Below are positions 1 through 10,305 of a DNA stretch of 64,000 nt, in pieces. The notes below the pieces were generated by a model. That model ran no database searches. It was given only the letters and a program-made list of their open reading frames with translations, and was not told where the DNA came from. Origin of the DNA: Acetivibrio clariflavus DSM 19732 (GTDB lineage Bacteria > Bacillota > Clostridia > Acetivibrionales > Acetivibrionaceae); the NCBI RefSeq assembly GCF_000237085.1, contig NC_016627.1:2728118-2792117 (forward strand), read 5' to 3'. The first letter of the stretch is position 1. Each line of letters starts with the position of its first letter. The translations under genes were made by a program, and so were the position numbers.

Positions 1-416
1 TATTCAACGTCGTTTTCATAGTCCAAAAACAACCTTTTATCCTGGGAAATTGCTTCTTCATCCTTTGAAAGCTTTTCTATAATTTCGGCTATATGTCCGT
101 AACCTCCGGTACCAACAACCGCATCCACTTCCGGGATCTCTTTCAATATCTGATCTTTATAGCGCTCTGCCAAACATCCTGTCACTATAAGAAGTTTGCA
201 TTTGCGCTGCTTATACTCCGCCATTTCCAATATTGAATTGATAGACTCCTCAACAGCACTCTCAATAAAACCGCATGTATTTACAATTATAATATTTGCA
301 TCGCTCTCATCGTTAGTAATCTCATAGTCTTCTTTCTTAAGTACTCCAAGCATTATTTCACTGTCAACGAGATTTTTAGGACATCCAAGCGAAACAATAC
401 CTATTTTCTTTTTCAA
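1..416 (-). CDS. rimO: Ribosomal protein S12 methylthiotransferase RimO (N-terminal part, runs off window)
   Basis: Only the first ~138 codons lie in the window; the rest is beyond position 1. Translated from the minus strand it begins [20 protein letters not shown] (first residue read as Met), the signature of RimO, the radical-SAM methylthiotransferase that modifies an Asp of ribosomal protein S12. Cys residues of the N-terminal UPF0004 domain are visible in SLGCPKN, NTCGF and TGCLAE. MiaB, the close paralogue, has a different first motif, so RimO is preferred. The start is a TTG at 416-414 with GAGGTG seven bases upstream; there is no ATG in a better position. A sigma-A type promoter lies upstream at 518-546. 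Confidence 0.9.
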   Translation of the reverse strand, partial: MKKKIGIVSLGCPKNLVDSEIMLGVLKKEDYEITNDESDANIIIVNTCGFIESAVEESINSILEMAEYKQRKCKLLIVTGCLAERYKDQILKEIPEVDAVVGTGGYGHIAEIIEKLSKDEEAISQDKRLFLDYENDVE

Positions 417-517
417 GTTATACACCTCAAACCGGACTTTTTTGTTTCAATTCAGCATTTAAAATACTAATACAATTCAATGCAGAGTAAAAAATTTATT
501 CATAATGTTTCCTAATC

Positions 518-546
518 ATTATTGCCTTTCCATGAGAAATTGTCAA
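518..546 (-). promoter_or_regulatory. Predicted sigma-A promoter for rimO
   Basis: On the minus strand TTGACA (546-541) is followed after 17 bases by AATAAT (523-518). It lies ~100 bases before the rimO TTG start, in the otherwise empty 180-bp gap between rimO and the upstream coiled-coil gene. Confidence 0.55.
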
Positions 547-597
547 TTACTTTTTTCATTCAGGCATATAAGCATAAACTGTAAAAAATTATAGGAT

Positions 598-849
598 TTA
601 TTTAATAAGGTCTTGAGGTATAAGATTTTGTGCCCGTTCCATCAATTCCTCGATTTCACTCTTGAGTTTGCTTATTTCATCATCCAGCTGATCAGGGGAT
701 ACATTAAGTTCTTTAAGTTCTCTTAAAATTTCTTCCTTTTGTTTGTTTAACTCCTCTAAACGGGCTTCAGCCCTGATTCTCATGTTCTTTGCCTTGTCAA
801 GGCTCTCTTTTATCTGATTGATCCTCTTTTCATATTCGCCGGTCATCAA
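598..849 (-). CDS. Small coiled-coil protein, last gene of the nuclease/ATPase set
   Basis: An 83-residue, highly charged protein (Lys/Glu/Leu rich, no Cys, no membrane segment) that is predicted to be almost wholly alpha-helical coiled coil: heptad-like leucines run from about residue 25 to 75 (RLEELNKQKEEILRELKELN). Its start overlaps the stop of the Rad50-like ATPase gene by four bases, so translation is probably coupled and the product may work with that ATPase. It carries no Walker B or ABC-signature motif and so cannot supply the missing half of the ATPase. I do not recognise a named family. Confidence 0.75.
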   Translation of the reverse strand: MMTGEYEKRINQIKESLDKAKNMRIRAEARLEELNKQKEEILRELKELNVSPDQLDDEISKLKSEIEELMERAQNLIPQDLIK

Positions 850-2297
850 TGTGCCTCCTTATAATGCTTTATAATCTCTCCTAATTTATCATCACTGATT
901 TTACTGTTACATAAAGGACATTTTCCGCTTTCCTTCAACAATTCGGTATACATATTTAAATATTTTTCTATTTCTTGTTTATTGTTATTGAGATAATTAT
1001 TCCCTTCCCTAATCTTGTCCAATATGGGCATAAGCCTATTTTTAATGTTTTCAAGCCTTGCCAGCAGTTCACTTTTCCTGTCAATGCTAGTAATGACGAC
1101 ATCCGAGGCATTTAAATCTATGCTTCTTTTTAATATACTGTCAACTTTCGCAATTTCGCTGTCATAGTTCACAAGTTTTTCTTTAATTGAAACAAGCTTC
1201 GACATTTTTATAACTTTTTCCCTTATCTGATTAATAATTATATCCGATTCACCAATTTTTTCAGTATTCTTTAATACATTTTCAACAGCAATACGTTCCT
1301 TTTCCAAAACCCTTAAATTATTGCCGGCCTTTTGAAGCTTTTCATAGCGAACAGTTCTTTCTTCTGCTTCTTCAATCAAACTTATACAACCATTCACTCC
1401 TTTGGTCATGGAAAAAATTCTTTCCATTTCCTTTGCTGCCATCAAATTGCTGTTATATCTGTTCTTTAAGTTGTCCAGTGTCTTCAGCCTTATAAAATCG
1501 GCATCAATACATTTTATAATTTTCTCAAACTCGTCTATTTTTTCAAGCTTCGAAAGTACGTATAAAGTCTCTTTGTATTTTTCATTCACATCTTCCAGAC
1601 TGTATTTTATATCTGTTAGCAGTGAAAGCTTTTTTATGTGCTTTTCAATATTTTCAATCAACTTTGAGCTAAGTTCGATTTTTTCTTCAAGTTCATCAAG
1701 ATATTGATACTCTTTTAACTTTTCATCTACCTCATCCAATTCTTTTCCTATTCTGTCCTTAGTCTGATTTTCCCGTCTCAAATCGGTTGCACTGTCGCGA
1801 ATGGCTTTATCGATTATATGAAGGCCTGTAAGCCGGCCAATAGCCTTAGCACGTACAGCCCCCGACTCTGAAATAAGGAAAGGGCCTTCCAACTGACTGC
1901 CTATATTTATACTGGAATTTATATCGGTATCCAATACCACTTTAGGAATCCCATGAGCGTTTATGATTTCCTGGGGCACTTCATTTCCAAATCCTTCATA
2001 GATATTGGTATTTCCTTTCTCATCCGACAGGATATATCTGTTCTTACTTGGCGTCCTTTCCCGGGTAATAACAAAACCAGTGCTTAGCCATAGGGTAACC
2101 CGTGCAAAATTGGTACCCTGTCGAACAAAATCGCTGCCCCTCGGCTCATTATATAAAACCCACCGTATAGCTCTGATGACAGCAGATTTTCCATGGTCTG
2201 ACGGTCCCACAATTACATTCAGACCGTCATGAAAAGCAAGCTCAGTATTTTCATGGGATTGGAAGTTTTCAATCAATACTTTTTCAATTCGAATCAT
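846..2297 (-). CDS. Half-length Rad50/SbcC-like AAA ATPase ending in a zinc-hook motif
   Basis: 483 residues. The N-terminus is a Rad50/SbcC/RecF-type nucleotide-binding lobe (KVLIENFQSHENTEL, then Walker A GPSDHGKS at about 31-38). Residues ~170-455 are long coiled coil, and the protein ends ~25 residues after a CPLC zinc-hook-like motif (GKCPLCNSKI). In full Rad50/SbcC the chain then folds back to a second lobe carrying the ABC signature and Walker B; here it stops, so the protein is half a Rad50. It overlaps the upstream nuclease gene by four bases (ATGA-type coupling) and the downstream coiled-coil gene by four. It presumably acts on DNA ends with the nuclease (inference from SbcC/SbcD). 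It may bind ATP without a normal catalytic cycle, or a partner may supply Walker B. Confidence 0.8.
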   Translation of the reverse strand: MIRIEKVLIENFQSHENTELAFHDGLNVIVGPSDHGKSAVIRAIRWVLYNEPRGSDFVRQGTNFARVTLWLSTGFVITRERTPSKNRYILSDEKGNTNIYEGFGNEVPQEIINAHGIPKVVLDTDINSSINIGSQLEGPFLISESGAVRAKAIGRLTGLHIIDKAIRDSATDLRRENQTKDRIGKELDEVDEKLKEYQYLDELEEKIELSSKLIENIEKHIKKLSLLTDIKYSLEDVNEKYKETLYVLSKLEKIDEFEKIIKCIDADFIRLKTLDNLKNRYNSNLMAAKEMERIFSMTKGVNGCISLIEEAEERTVRYEKLQKAGNNLRVLEKERIAVENVLKNTEKIGESDIIINQIREKVIKMSKLVSIKEKLVNYDSEIAKVDSILKRSIDLNASDVVITSIDRKSELLARLENIKNRLMPILDKIREGNNYLNNNKQEIEKYLNMYTELLKESGKCPLCNSKISDDKLGEIIKHYKEAH

Positions 2298-3283
2298 TCT
2301 GTATCCTGCCCCATAGCAAAGCTTTCCTGGGCAATGGCTATCCTCCTTAAAGCTTCTTCTTTTACTTCTCTGCTCAAATCTTGATTGGATGCTATATTTT
2401 CAACAATACCGGCAATATCAATCTTTTTGTATTTCATAGATTTGGATATACCCTGGTAAAACTGATGAAGTCGAACACTTCGGTCTTTGGCTCTTTCCAA
2501 TTCTTCACGGTCTAACACCTCTTCCCCCGGAAGCGCGGATTTAAGTTCAATTTCCCGTATTTCAACCCGTTCTTTAAGTTCTACATACACCACCTTCGGT
2601 TTCCTTTCAATTTCAGCAATACTGTTGGAAATCCTCACAATACTTCCGGGATTAACAAAGTACTTCCCATTCATTTCCACTATTCCAAAACCGCTGTGAT
2701 AATGACCCGCAAAAGTAATATCGGCTTCGGTATCCTTTATGTCATCAATCAAAGTGTATTGTATTCCTTCATAAAAGGGCTTTTTCAACAGCATCCCGTG
2801 TACAATATTTATGGCATAGTCCACAGAACTGTTCTTTTTTACTATATAATATTCGGCAAATTTTTGTCCATCTATATCATAGTTATAGGATTTTCCGGTA
2901 AGTTGAAGGCTTATTCCATCCTTCTTCAAAATAATCTCTTCATCGTCTTTCAGGAGTTTTACAATTCCTGTTCCTTCAAAAATTCCAAGCATGGTTCTGT
3001 TTAATGTATTCGGATTCTGCCCATACATGTCATGATTTCCCGCAACAGTATAAATTTCTTTGCCGAAGTTTTTAATAATTATTGCAAACTCCCTCACAAT
3101 GGAAGGTGATATATCCGGCCTGTCAAACCAATCCCCCCCATGTAAAATATAGTCAACCTCCAGGTCCTTTGCTATATCACCTATTTCCCGGAATTTTCTC
3201 TTTAGGGTCTCATAGTAGTTGTCTTTCCGATTTTTGGGATTAGTTCCTTTAATATGAGTATCTGTAAAAAAGAGGAGCTTCAT
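2294..3283 (-). CDS. SbcD/Mre11-like metallophosphoesterase (DNA nuclease)
   Basis: 329 residues. All calcineurin-type metal-binding motifs of Mre11/SbcD nucleases are present in order: FTDTHI near residue 7, GGDWFD near 50, GNHDMYG near 83, an HG motif near 163 and GHYHSG near 193, followed by a beta strand NPGS. The C-terminal ~100 residues (EERVEIREIEL onward) resemble a capping/helical tail and are shorter than in E. coli SbcD. Predicted role: two-metal DNA nuclease in the cytosol, partner of the ATPase whose gene it overlaps by four bases. It starts seven bases after the phosphatase gene, so both probably share one transcript. Confidence 0.85.
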   Translation of the reverse strand: MKLLFFTDTHIKGTNPKNRKDNYYETLKRKFREIGDIAKDLEVDYILHGGDWFDRPDISPSIVREFAIIIKNFGKEIYTVAGNHDMYGQNPNTLNRTMLGIFEGTGIVKLLKDDEEIILKKDGISLQLTGKSYNYDIDGQKFAEYYIVKKNSSVDYAINIVHGMLLKKPFYEGIQYTLIDDIKDTEADITFAGHYHSGFGIVEMNGKYFVNPGSIVRISNSIAEIERKPKVVYVELKERVEIREIELKSALPGEEVLDREELERAKDRSVRLHQFYQGISKSMKYKKIDIAGIVENIASNQDLSREVKEEALRRIAIAQESFAMGQDTE

Positions 3284-3289
3284 TGAAAA

Positions 3290-3982
3290 TCACTCCTCCA
3301 TATCCTTTTTCTGTTCATACTTTTCCATATAGTCCTTCCACCATTTTTGATTTTGTATAGTACTAAGTTCCAAATCCAGATGGGAAGCATCGCCCTCAAC
3401 TATAACATTAAACCTTTCATTTTCATAGTCAACTATTGAAACTGCAGTATTATCATACCATTTTATATCAATCATATGTTCCAAATCAAGATGGAAAAAA
3501 TGACACATAAGAGCTCGTATAGCAGTGCCATGGGTTACTATGCACACGTTTTTGCCTTTGTTGTTGTTTATAATATACATTACCTCATTTATAAGCCTTT
3601 CCTGAAACTCTTTCATTGTTTCCCCATTCGGCATTCTGTGAATATGAGGTTCATTTTCCCAGGTATGATACTCTTCCGGCCACAAATTCGGCAAATCATC
3701 CCACTTTTGACCTTCCCAATCTCCACCGTTAATTTCTTTCAGCTTATCGGTGCGAATGATGGGCAGTCCCTTTATATCTGCAATGTACTGAGCTGTTTGA
3801 ATTGTCCTCTTTAAACTGCTGGAATAAAGAACATCTATATCTATATCTTTTAACCTTTCCGCAACCTTTTTTGCCTGAACATGCCCCTTTTCAGTAATAC
3901 CCGAATCGGTCCAGCCGTGAAAAATTCGGTAGTAATTTCCCTCAGCTTCCGCATGCCTTACGAAAATGAGCCTGGTTTTCAT
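3290..3982 (-). CDS. Histidine phosphatase family protein (phosphoglycerate mutase-like)
   Basis: 230 residues with the RHAEAEGN motif at about residues 9-16, which carries the phosphorylated His, a conserved Arg in SSSLKRTIQT, the general-acid Glu region near INGGDWEG and the second catalytic His in VTHGTAIRAL. This places it in the cofactor-dependent phosphoglycerate mutase/acid phosphatase superfamily; members such as CobC, GpmB-like and broad-specificity phosphatases cannot be separated by sequence reading. The length fits single-domain members. The start has GAGGG upstream. It lies 28 bases downstream of pyrD and is probably read through from the pyr operon. Confidence 0.85.
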   Translation of the reverse strand: MKTRLIFVRHAEAEGNYYRIFHGWTDSGITEKGHVQAKKVAERLKDIDIDVLYSSSLKRTIQTAQYIADIKGLPIIRTDKLKEINGGDWEGQKWDDLPNLWPEEYHTWENEPHIHRMPNGETMKEFQERLINEVMYIINNNKGKNVCIVTHGTAIRALMCHFFHLDLEHMIDIKWYDNTAVSIVDYENERFNVIVEGDASHLDLELSTIQNQKWWKDYMEKYEQKKDMEE

Positions 3983-4010
3983 TCTATATCCCTCTTTCGA
4001 AGTAACATTT

Positions 4011-4934
4011 TTAGTTTAACTCTAACATTCCTATTATATCATTAACATCCTTTATTCCATATATTCTTAAATAATTTTGTATTCCTTCCAAAACATCAAC
4101 ACAGGCATTTGGATTCACAAAATTGGCCGTACCTACCATTACTGCACTTGCCCCAGCCAGCATAAACTCAATTGCATCGTCACCGGTAGTTATACCGCCC
4201 ATTCCTATAACAGGTATCTTAACGACCTGGGAAACTTCATATACCATTCTAACTGCAATGGGTTTAACTGCAGGTCCTGACAATCCACCGAAGTTGTTGG
4301 CTAAAATCGGACGCCTTTTGTGGATATCTATTGCCATTCCATACAAAGTATTTATCAGGGATATTGCATCGGCACCTTCTGCTTCGCATGCTTCCGCTAT
4401 CTCCTTTATATCGGTAACATTTGGTGTAAGTTTCACAATTAAAGGTTTGCTGCAGTGTTTTCTAACTTCCCTGGTTATCTCTGTTATTCCGGAAACAGTA
4501 TTTCCAAAGGACATACATCCTTTTTTTACATTGGGGCAGGATACATTGAGCTCTATAGCATCAATATCCTCATGAGACAAAATATCTGCCATTTCACAAT
4601 AATCTTCAAGAGTATTTCCGGCAATATTTGCAATAATAGCTGTATTGAATTTTCTCAAAAAAGGAATCTCATCTTTTATGAAAGCTCTTACCCCCGGATT
4701 CTGAAGTCCGACACTGTTTAAAATACCCGCCGGTGTTTCGGCAATTCTGGGCGGTCTGTTTCCCTGTCTGGGCTCTAAAGTAAGTCCTTTGACCGAAATT
4801 CCCCCAATTTTATTTAAATCGGTGTACAGGCTAAATTCCCTTCCGAACCCGAAAGTACCCGATGCTGCAATAACAGGATTGGAAAGTTTCAACCCGCCAA
4901 TATTCACTTCCATTCTGGGCATATTATCACTCAT
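4011..4934 (-). CDS. pyrD: Dihydroorotate dehydrogenase, catalytic subunit (class 1B, NAD-linked)
   Basis: About 307 residues, typical of class 1B PyrD. It oxidises dihydroorotate to orotate with FMN in the fourth step of UMP synthesis. Visible motifs: [13 protein letters not shown] at the N-terminus, [13 protein letters not shown] with the catalytic Cys, and the FMN phosphate region [19 protein letters not shown]. Class 1B enzymes pass electrons to an iron-sulfur/FAD subunit, and pyrK lies directly upstream with an 8-base overlap, fitting the heterotetramer. The ATG at 4934 has GAGGTG seven bases upstream; a TTG one codon earlier is less well placed. It is the last pyr gene of the operon. 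Confidence 0.95.
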   Translation of the reverse strand: MSDNMPRMEVNIGGLKLSNPVIAASGTFGFGREFSLYTDLNKIGGISVKGLTLEPRQGNRPPRIAETPAGILNSVGLQNPGVRAFIKDEIPFLRKFNTAIIANIAGNTLEDYCEMADILSHEDIDAIELNVSCPNVKKGCMSFGNTVSGITEITREVRKHCSKPLIVKLTPNVTDIKEIAEACEAEGADAISLINTLYGMAIDIHKRRPILANNFGGLSGPAVKPIAVRMVYEVSQVVKIPVIGMGGITTGDDAIEFMLAGASAVMVGTANFVNPNACVDVLEGIQNYLRIYGIKDVNDIIGMLELN

Positions 4935-5712
4935 CAAAAATCACCTCATCACTCCAGAATACAGGGCCATCCTTACATACATGACGATACTCCCATCCAT
5001 CTTCTTTTTTGGTTTTACAGGCACAAACCAGGCACGCTCCGATGCCGCATCCCATCCTCTGCTCCATTGATACCTGACATTTTATATTATTTTTCTTTGC
5101 AATTTCAACGACTTTCTTCAGCATGGGGGTAGGCCCACAGGTGTATATTATATCAAAACTGCAGCTTTTCAGATCATCTTCCAGTATATCGGTAACCAGT
5201 CCCTTATATCCCATGCTTCCGTCATCAGTGGAAATATTGAGCACGTTGCAGTTAGACTCAAATTCATCCACCAGTACCGCAAAATCCTTATTCCTAAATC
5301 CAATATACGCCCTTTTTTCAGCACCCTTTATCTCTCTTAAGGTATATAGAAGAGGGAATATACCTATTCCCCCTCCAACCACTGCAATTTTCCTGTACCC
5401 GTCGTCAAGGTGAAAGGGAGTGCCTAAAGGTGCTATTATATCAATTTCACTTCCGGTATTTTTTTGAGAAAGATATTCCGTTCCTATTCCCTTTATCTGA
5501 AATACGATATCGAAAGTTGCCCTGTCCTTATCCACTTTGCATATGCTAATGGGTCTTCTGAGCAAAGCATTTATACCTTCACTGCATTTTACATTCACAA
5601 ATTGTCCGGGCTTGGCATTTTCAGATACATATTCCGACTTAATTGTCATCCTGTAAATGCCTTTTGCCAACTGTTCAGTTTTTTCAATCTGTTCTCGTAA
5701 AACTTTAGACAT
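4927..5712 (-). CDS. pyrK: Dihydroorotate dehydrogenase electron-transfer subunit
   Basis: 261 residues from the chosen start. It carries FAD and a 2Fe-2S cluster and moves electrons from PyrD to NAD. Motifs: RRPIS (FAD binding), [13 protein letters not shown] (NAD-binding loop), YTCGPTPML, and the ferredoxin-like Cys set [14 protein letters not shown] followed by HVCKDGP. The reading frame is open 40 codons further upstream, but GGAGG sits six bases before the ATG at 5712, and the extra N-terminal stretch is not like the family. It overlaps pyrD, as in other Gram-positive pyr operons. Confidence 0.93.
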   Translation of the reverse strand: MSKVLREQIEKTEQLAKGIYRMTIKSEYVSENAKPGQFVNVKCSEGINALLRRPISICKVDKDRATFDIVFQIKGIGTEYLSQKNTGSEIDIIAPLGTPFHLDDGYRKIAVVGGGIGIFPLLYTLREIKGAEKRAYIGFRNKDFAVLVDEFESNCNVLNISTDDGSMGYKGLVTDILEDDLKSCSFDIIYTCGPTPMLKKVVEIAKKNNIKCQVSMEQRMGCGIGACLVCACKTKKEDGWEYRHVCKDGPVFWSDEVIFDE

Positions 5713-5840
5713 TCTCATCCTCCAAAACCAAAGTTCTATTTTCAACTGTCCCAAAAAAATTATAAAGTCTAATTCACAAAAGTGTACACATTCTCTTCTA
5801 TCATATTTTGAGAGAAAATTAAAGAAAAACATTTGTAGCT

Positions 5841-8800
5841 TTATACATCAAAAATACTCAAATTATAAACTTCAAGGTCCTTTTCCCGTTTACCCAGTTT
5901 TATACACTCCAGTACTGCCTTTGCAGTATCTAAGGAAGTCATACAGGGTATTGACATTTCCACTGCCTTTCTTCTAATCTTAAATCCGTCTCTTTCCGGC
6001 TGTCTTCCCCTTGTAGGCGTGTTAATTATCATGCTGATTTTTCCTGACTGTATCAGATCCAGTATATTAGGTTCCCCTTCTCCTATCTTCTTTACTGCAT
6101 TAGTAGCAATACCGTGAGTATTCAGCATATTGGCGGTCTTACCCGTACCGTATAGTTCATAGCCTAATTTTTCAAACTCTTCAGCAATAGATATCAGCTC
6201 TGTTTTGTCAGTGTCACGGACAGTCATAAGAATCCCGCCGCTTCTTTCAGGAATCTTTATTCCTGAACCGATAATTCCTTTGTACAGTGCATCGTGGAAA
6301 TCCTTTGCAATTCCCAATACTTCTCCCGTGGATTTCATCTCAGGACCCAAACTTGTATCTACATCGTGCAGTTTTTCAAAGGAGAATACAGGAACTTTAA
6401 CTGCATAATATTCTGATTCTTTATATAATCCCGTACCATATTTGAAATCTTTAAGAGTTTTTCCCATCATAATCTTAGTTGCGATATTTACCATAGGTAT
6501 TCCTGTTACCTTGCTTATATACGGAACAGTTCGGCTAGAACGCGGATTTACCTCAATAACATACAATTCATTATTGTAATAGACATACTGAATGTTGATA
6601 AGTCCCACTACATTCAGAGCTTTTGCAAGCTTTCTTGTATATTCGACTATCTTTTCTTTTAGCTTGACGCAAATTGTAAGGGAAGGATATACCGATATAC
6701 TGTCTCCCGAATGAACTCCGGCTCTCTCTAAATGTTCCATTATACCCGGAATCAGTATGTCTTCCCCGTCGCAAATGGCATCAACTTCAATTTCTTTACC
6801 CATCATATACTTATCTATCAATATGGGATGTTCCTGCTTTACTCTTGTAATGATTTCCATAAATTCTTTTACATCATTATCGTTGAAGGCAATCTCCATA
6901 CCCTGGCCGCCTAAAACATAAGAGGGTCTTACCAGTACAGGATATTTAAGCTCATTTGCAGCTTCTAATGCTTCTTCCAAAGTAAATACCGTTTTTCCTG
7001 CAGGTCTTGGTATTCCCAATTCTTCCAAAACCGCATCAAACTTTTTGCGGTCTTCCGCAGCATCTATATAATAAGGCTGTGTACCGAAGATTTTTACTCC
7101 CATTCCATCTAAAGCTTTTGTCAGCTTTATAGCCGTCTGTCCACCGAATTGAACAATAACTCCATCAACCTTTTCCTTTTCGACAATGTTTTCAACGTCT
7201 TCTGGAGTAAGCGGCTCAAAGTAAAGTCTGTCAGCAGTATCAAAATCAGTACTTACCGTTTCGGGATTGTTATTGGCAATAATTGCCTCATAACCAGCTT
7301 CCTTGAGAGCCCATACCGAATGGACCGAACAGTAGTCAAATTCAATACCCTGCCCTATCCTAATGGGACCCGAGCCTAAAACAAGCACTTTCTTTTTATC
7401 GGTCTTTTTAACTTCACAGGTTTCATCAAAAGTGGAATAGTAATAAGGAGTCACAGCTTCAAATTCTGCTGCACAAGTATCAACCATCTTGTATGTTGCA
7501 CAAATTCCAAAATCTTTTCTTCTTGCTTTTACATCATCTATGGTACATCCTAAATATTTCGCAATAACCATATCAGGGAATCCCATCTTCTTAATCTTTT
7601 TCATAAAATCTTTGTCCACATCCTCAAGCTTCATTGTCTTAAGCTTTTCTTCCGTCATAACCAATTCCCTGATCTTGTTTAAGAAGAACATATCTATCTT
7701 TGTTACATCATTTATTTCTTCAAGGGTTATTCCTCTTCTTATAGCCTCTGCCAGAACAAGAAGTCTTTCATCATTTACATCCTTGATTTTATTACAGATT
7801 TCCTCATCGCTAAAGCTTTTAAACACATCCTGTTCCAGGGTAAAAATTCCCAGTTCCAGTGATCTCAGCGCCTTCATCAAAGCACCTTCAAAGGAACTGC
7901 TGATGGCCATAACTTCACCGGTTGCCTTCATTTGAGTTCCCAGTGTCCTCTTTGCCTTAACAAATTTGTCAAAAGGCCATTTCGGAATTTTTACCACCAC
8001 ATAGTCAAGAGTAGGTTCAAAGCAGGCAAAAGTTTTTCCGGTTACAGCGTTTTGAATTTCATCAAGACCATAACCTACAGCAATTTTTGTCGCCACCTTT
8101 GCAATAGGATATCCTGTTGCCTTCGACGCTAATGCCGATGAACGGCTAACCCTTGGATTAACTTCAATTACTGCATATTCAAAGCTGTTGGGATTTAGAG
8201 CAAACTGAACATTACATCCTCCCTGTATCCCCAATTCGGAAATAATCTTAAGGGCCGCTGTACGAAGCATCTGATATTCCTTGTCGGTAAGGGTCTGGGA
8301 AGGAGCAACAACAATACTGTCTCCCGTATGAACTCCCACAGGGTCTATATTCTCCATATTACATACTGTTATGACATTTCCCTTACCGTCACGCATTACT
8401 TCGTACTCTATTTCCTTCCAACCGGAAATACACTTTTCTATAAGGACCTGATTAACCCTGGAAAGTCTTAAGCCATTACTTCCCACTTCATATAGTTCTT
8501 TCTCATTGTAAACTATACCTCCGCCTGTTCCCCCTAAAGTATAGGCAGGCCTTACCACCACAGGGTAACCAATCTGGGCTGCAAACTCGAGGGCATCTTC
8601 TATTGTGTTTACAACTTTACTGGCAATACAGGGTTCTCCTATTCTCTCCATAGTATCTTTAAAAGCCTGTCTGTCCTCTGCCATCTTAATCGCTTCAGTG
8701 GCAGTTCCAAGAAGTTTCACTCCATGTTCACTCAAAAACCCCGATTCTGCTAGTTCCATGGCCAAATTCAGTCCTGTCTGGCCTCCCAATGTGGGAAGTA

Positions 8801-9056
8801 TGCTGTCAGGCTTCTCTTTAATAATAATCTTTTTTAAAACCTCCGGAGTAAGCGGTTCTATATATACTTTATCCGCTATATTTTTATCTGTCATAATTGT
8901 AGCAGGATTGCTATTTACCAATATAACTTCAATATTCTCCTCTTTTAAAGCCCGGCAGGCCTGAGTGCCTGCATAGTCAAACTCTGCTGCCTGGCCTATT
9001 ATTATCGGACCTGATCCAATAACCAAAACTCTCTTAACATCATCTCTTTTAGGCAT
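5841..9056 (-). CDS. carB: Carbamoyl-phosphate synthase, large subunit
   Basis: 1071 residues, the normal full length. Makes carbamoyl phosphate from bicarbonate, ammonia (from CarA) and two ATP. Two homologous halves are visible, each starting with a [16 protein letters not shown] nucleotide-fold motif (about residues 10 and 555) and each with an ATP-grasp domain ([13 protein letters not shown] and [13 protein letters not shown]). The C-terminal ~140 residues ([11 protein letters not shown] onward) are the MGS-like allosteric domain that in other species senses UMP/IMP or ornithine. Lies 142 bases downstream of carA in the pyr operon; no separate arginine-type carAB copy is in the window. 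Confidence 0.97.
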   Translation of the reverse strand: MPKRDDVKRVLVIGSGPIIIGQAAEFDYAGTQACRALKEENIEVILVNSNPATIMTDKNIADKVYIEPLTPEVLKKIIIKEKPDSILPTLGGQTGLNLAMELAESGFLSEHGVKLLGTATEAIKMAEDRQAFKDTMERIGEPCIASKVVNTIEDALEFAAQIGYPVVVRPAYTLGGTGGGIVYNEKELYEVGSNGLRLSRVNQVLIEKCISGWKEIEYEVMRDGKGNVITVCNMENIDPVGVHTGDSIVVAPSQTLTDKEYQMLRTAALKIISELGIQGGCNVQFALNPNSFEYAVIEVNPRVSRSSALASKATGYPIAKVATKIAVGYGLDEIQNAVTGKTFACFEPTLDYVVVKIPKWPFDKFVKAKRTLGTQMKATGEVMAISSSFEGALMKALRSLELGIFTLEQDVFKSFSDEEICNKIKDVNDERLLVLAEAIRRGITLEEINDVTKIDMFFLNKIRELVMTEEKLKTMKLEDVDKDFMKKIKKMGFPDMVIAKYLGCTIDDVKARRKDFGICATYKMVDTCAAEFEAVTPYYYSTFDETCEVKKTDKKKVLVLGSGPIRIGQGIEFDYCSVHSVWALKEAGYEAIIANNNPETVSTDFDTADRLYFEPLTPEDVENIVEKEKVDGVIVQFGGQTAIKLTKALDGMGVKIFGTQPYYIDAAEDRKKFDAVLEELGIPRPAGKTVFTLEEALEAANELKYPVLVRPSYVLGGQGMEIAFNDNDVKEFMEIITRVKQEHPILIDKYMMGKEIEVDAICDGEDILIPGIMEHLERAGVHSGDSISVYPSLTICVKLKEKIVEYTRKLAKALNVVGLINIQYVYYNNELYVIEVNPRSSRTVPYISKVTGIPMVNIATKIMMGKTLKDFKYGTGLYKESEYYAVKVPVFSFEKLHDVDTSLGPEMKSTGEVLGIAKDFHDALYKGIIGSGIKIPERSGGILMTVRDTDKTELISIAEEFEKLGYELYGTGKTANMLNTHGIATNAVKKIGEGEPNILDLIQSGKISMIINTPTRGRQPERDGFKIRRKAVEMSIPCMTSLDTAKAVLECIKLGKREKDLEVYNLSIFDV

Positions 9057-9198
9057 TAAAATCCCCCTTAAAACTTTTCAAAACTGATAATTCTCTTCAT
9101 TGAACCAACTTGTTTATTTCCATTTTCTTTTTGTGTAACCATTTTTAGGTATTAGGAGCTTAAAAATTTTTAATATATAATTTTTGGTTTGATTTAAT

Positions 9199-10272
9199 TT
9201 ACATCTTATACTTATTCATCATTTCAACAAACTCATCAAACAGATATCCCGTATCTTTCGGTCCCGGTGAAGCTTCCGGATGGAACTGGACAGTAAATAC
9301 CGGTACATCTTTATATCTTATACCTTCTATTGTTCCGTCATTCATATTCCGGTGACTCACTTCCATCCTTGTTTTATCCAAAGAAGATTCAACGATGGTA
9401 TATCCATGATTTTGTGAAGTTATATAAGTCAAATCCTTCTCAAGGTCCTTCACCGGATGATTGCATCCTCTGTGGCCGTATTTCAGCTTTTCAGTATCCG
9501 CATTATTTGCCAAAGCTGTAATCTGATGTCCTAAGCAAATTCCAAACATCGGCTTTTTCCCCATAAGTTCCTTAACAGTTTTGATGGTTTCAACACAGTC
9601 CTTAGGATCGCCGGGTCCATTGGACAACATGATTCCATCGGGATTCACAGCCAAAATGTCTTCAGCCCTGGCATTGGCAGGGAATACATAAACTTCACAA
9701 CCCCTATTTAACAGTGACCTTATTATATTCTGTTTGATACCAAGGTCAATAAGTGCAACTCTAAGCCCGTCACCCTTATAGTGTATAACTTCCTTTGTTG
9801 TCACACACATTACAGGATCTTTTATAACATAGGCCTTTATTTCGTCAATCTTCTCTTCAAACTTAAACTCAGGGTCAGTAGAAATAATTCCCCTCATAGT
9901 ACCTTTATCTCTCAATATTTTGGTAAGCTGCCTTGTATCGATACCTTGTATGCCGATTATATTGTTGCGTTTAAGGTATTGGTTTAAAGTCTCTATCGAC
10001 CTCCAGTTACTAGGGTTATCACAAAGTTCTCTTACAATGAATCCCTTAACCTGTGGCTTGCTCGATTCAATATCATCAAGGTTAACGCCGTAGTTACCTA
10101 TCAGTGGATACGTCATTGTAACCACCTGTCCACAGTAAGAAGGGTCTGTAAGTACTTCCTGATACCCTGTCATACCTGTATTAAAAACAATCTCCCCTAT
10201 TACTTCACCTTCTATTCCAAAATTCTCACCTTGGAAAATGGTCCCGTCTTCTAATGCCAATATTGCTTTCAT
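9199..10272 (-). CDS. carA: Carbamoyl-phosphate synthase, small (glutaminase) subunit
   Basis: 357 residues. Releases ammonia from glutamine for CarB. The N-terminal CPSase domain (ALEDGTIFQGENFG, FNTGMTGYQEVLTDPSY) is followed by a class I glutamine amidotransferase domain with the nucleophile in GICLGHQ (about residue 245) and the His-Glu pair in QFHPEASPGP near residue 330. Full length and intact. Located between pyrF and carB, as expected for a Gram-positive pyr operon. Confidence 0.97.
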   Translation of the reverse strand: MKAILALEDGTIFQGENFGIEGEVIGEIVFNTGMTGYQEVLTDPSYCGQVVTMTYPLIGNYGVNLDDIESSKPQVKGFIVRELCDNPSNWRSIETLNQYLKRNNIIGIQGIDTRQLTKILRDKGTMRGIISTDPEFKFEEKIDEIKAYVIKDPVMCVTTKEVIHYKGDGLRVALIDLGIKQNIIRSLLNRGCEVYVFPANARAEDILAVNPDGIMLSNGPGDPKDCVETIKTVKELMGKKPMFGICLGHQITALANNADTEKLKYGHRGCNHPVKDLEKDLTYITSQNHGYTIVESSLDKTRMEVSHRNMNDGTIEGIRYKDVPVFTVQFHPEASPGPKDTGYLFDEFVEMMNKYKM

Positions 10273-10305
10273 GTTTATTCACCCCAAAAATAACTTTAAA
10301 ATTTT

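Noticed and set aside
598-849. The small coiled-coil protein as the missing second half of the Rad50-like ATPase
   Set aside because: It has neither an ABC signature nor a Walker B motif and is far too short.
7489-7935. A 148-codon frame antisense to carB
   Set aside because: It mirrors the conserved carB coding sequence, is very Ser-rich as expected for antisense frames, and lacks a ribosome site.
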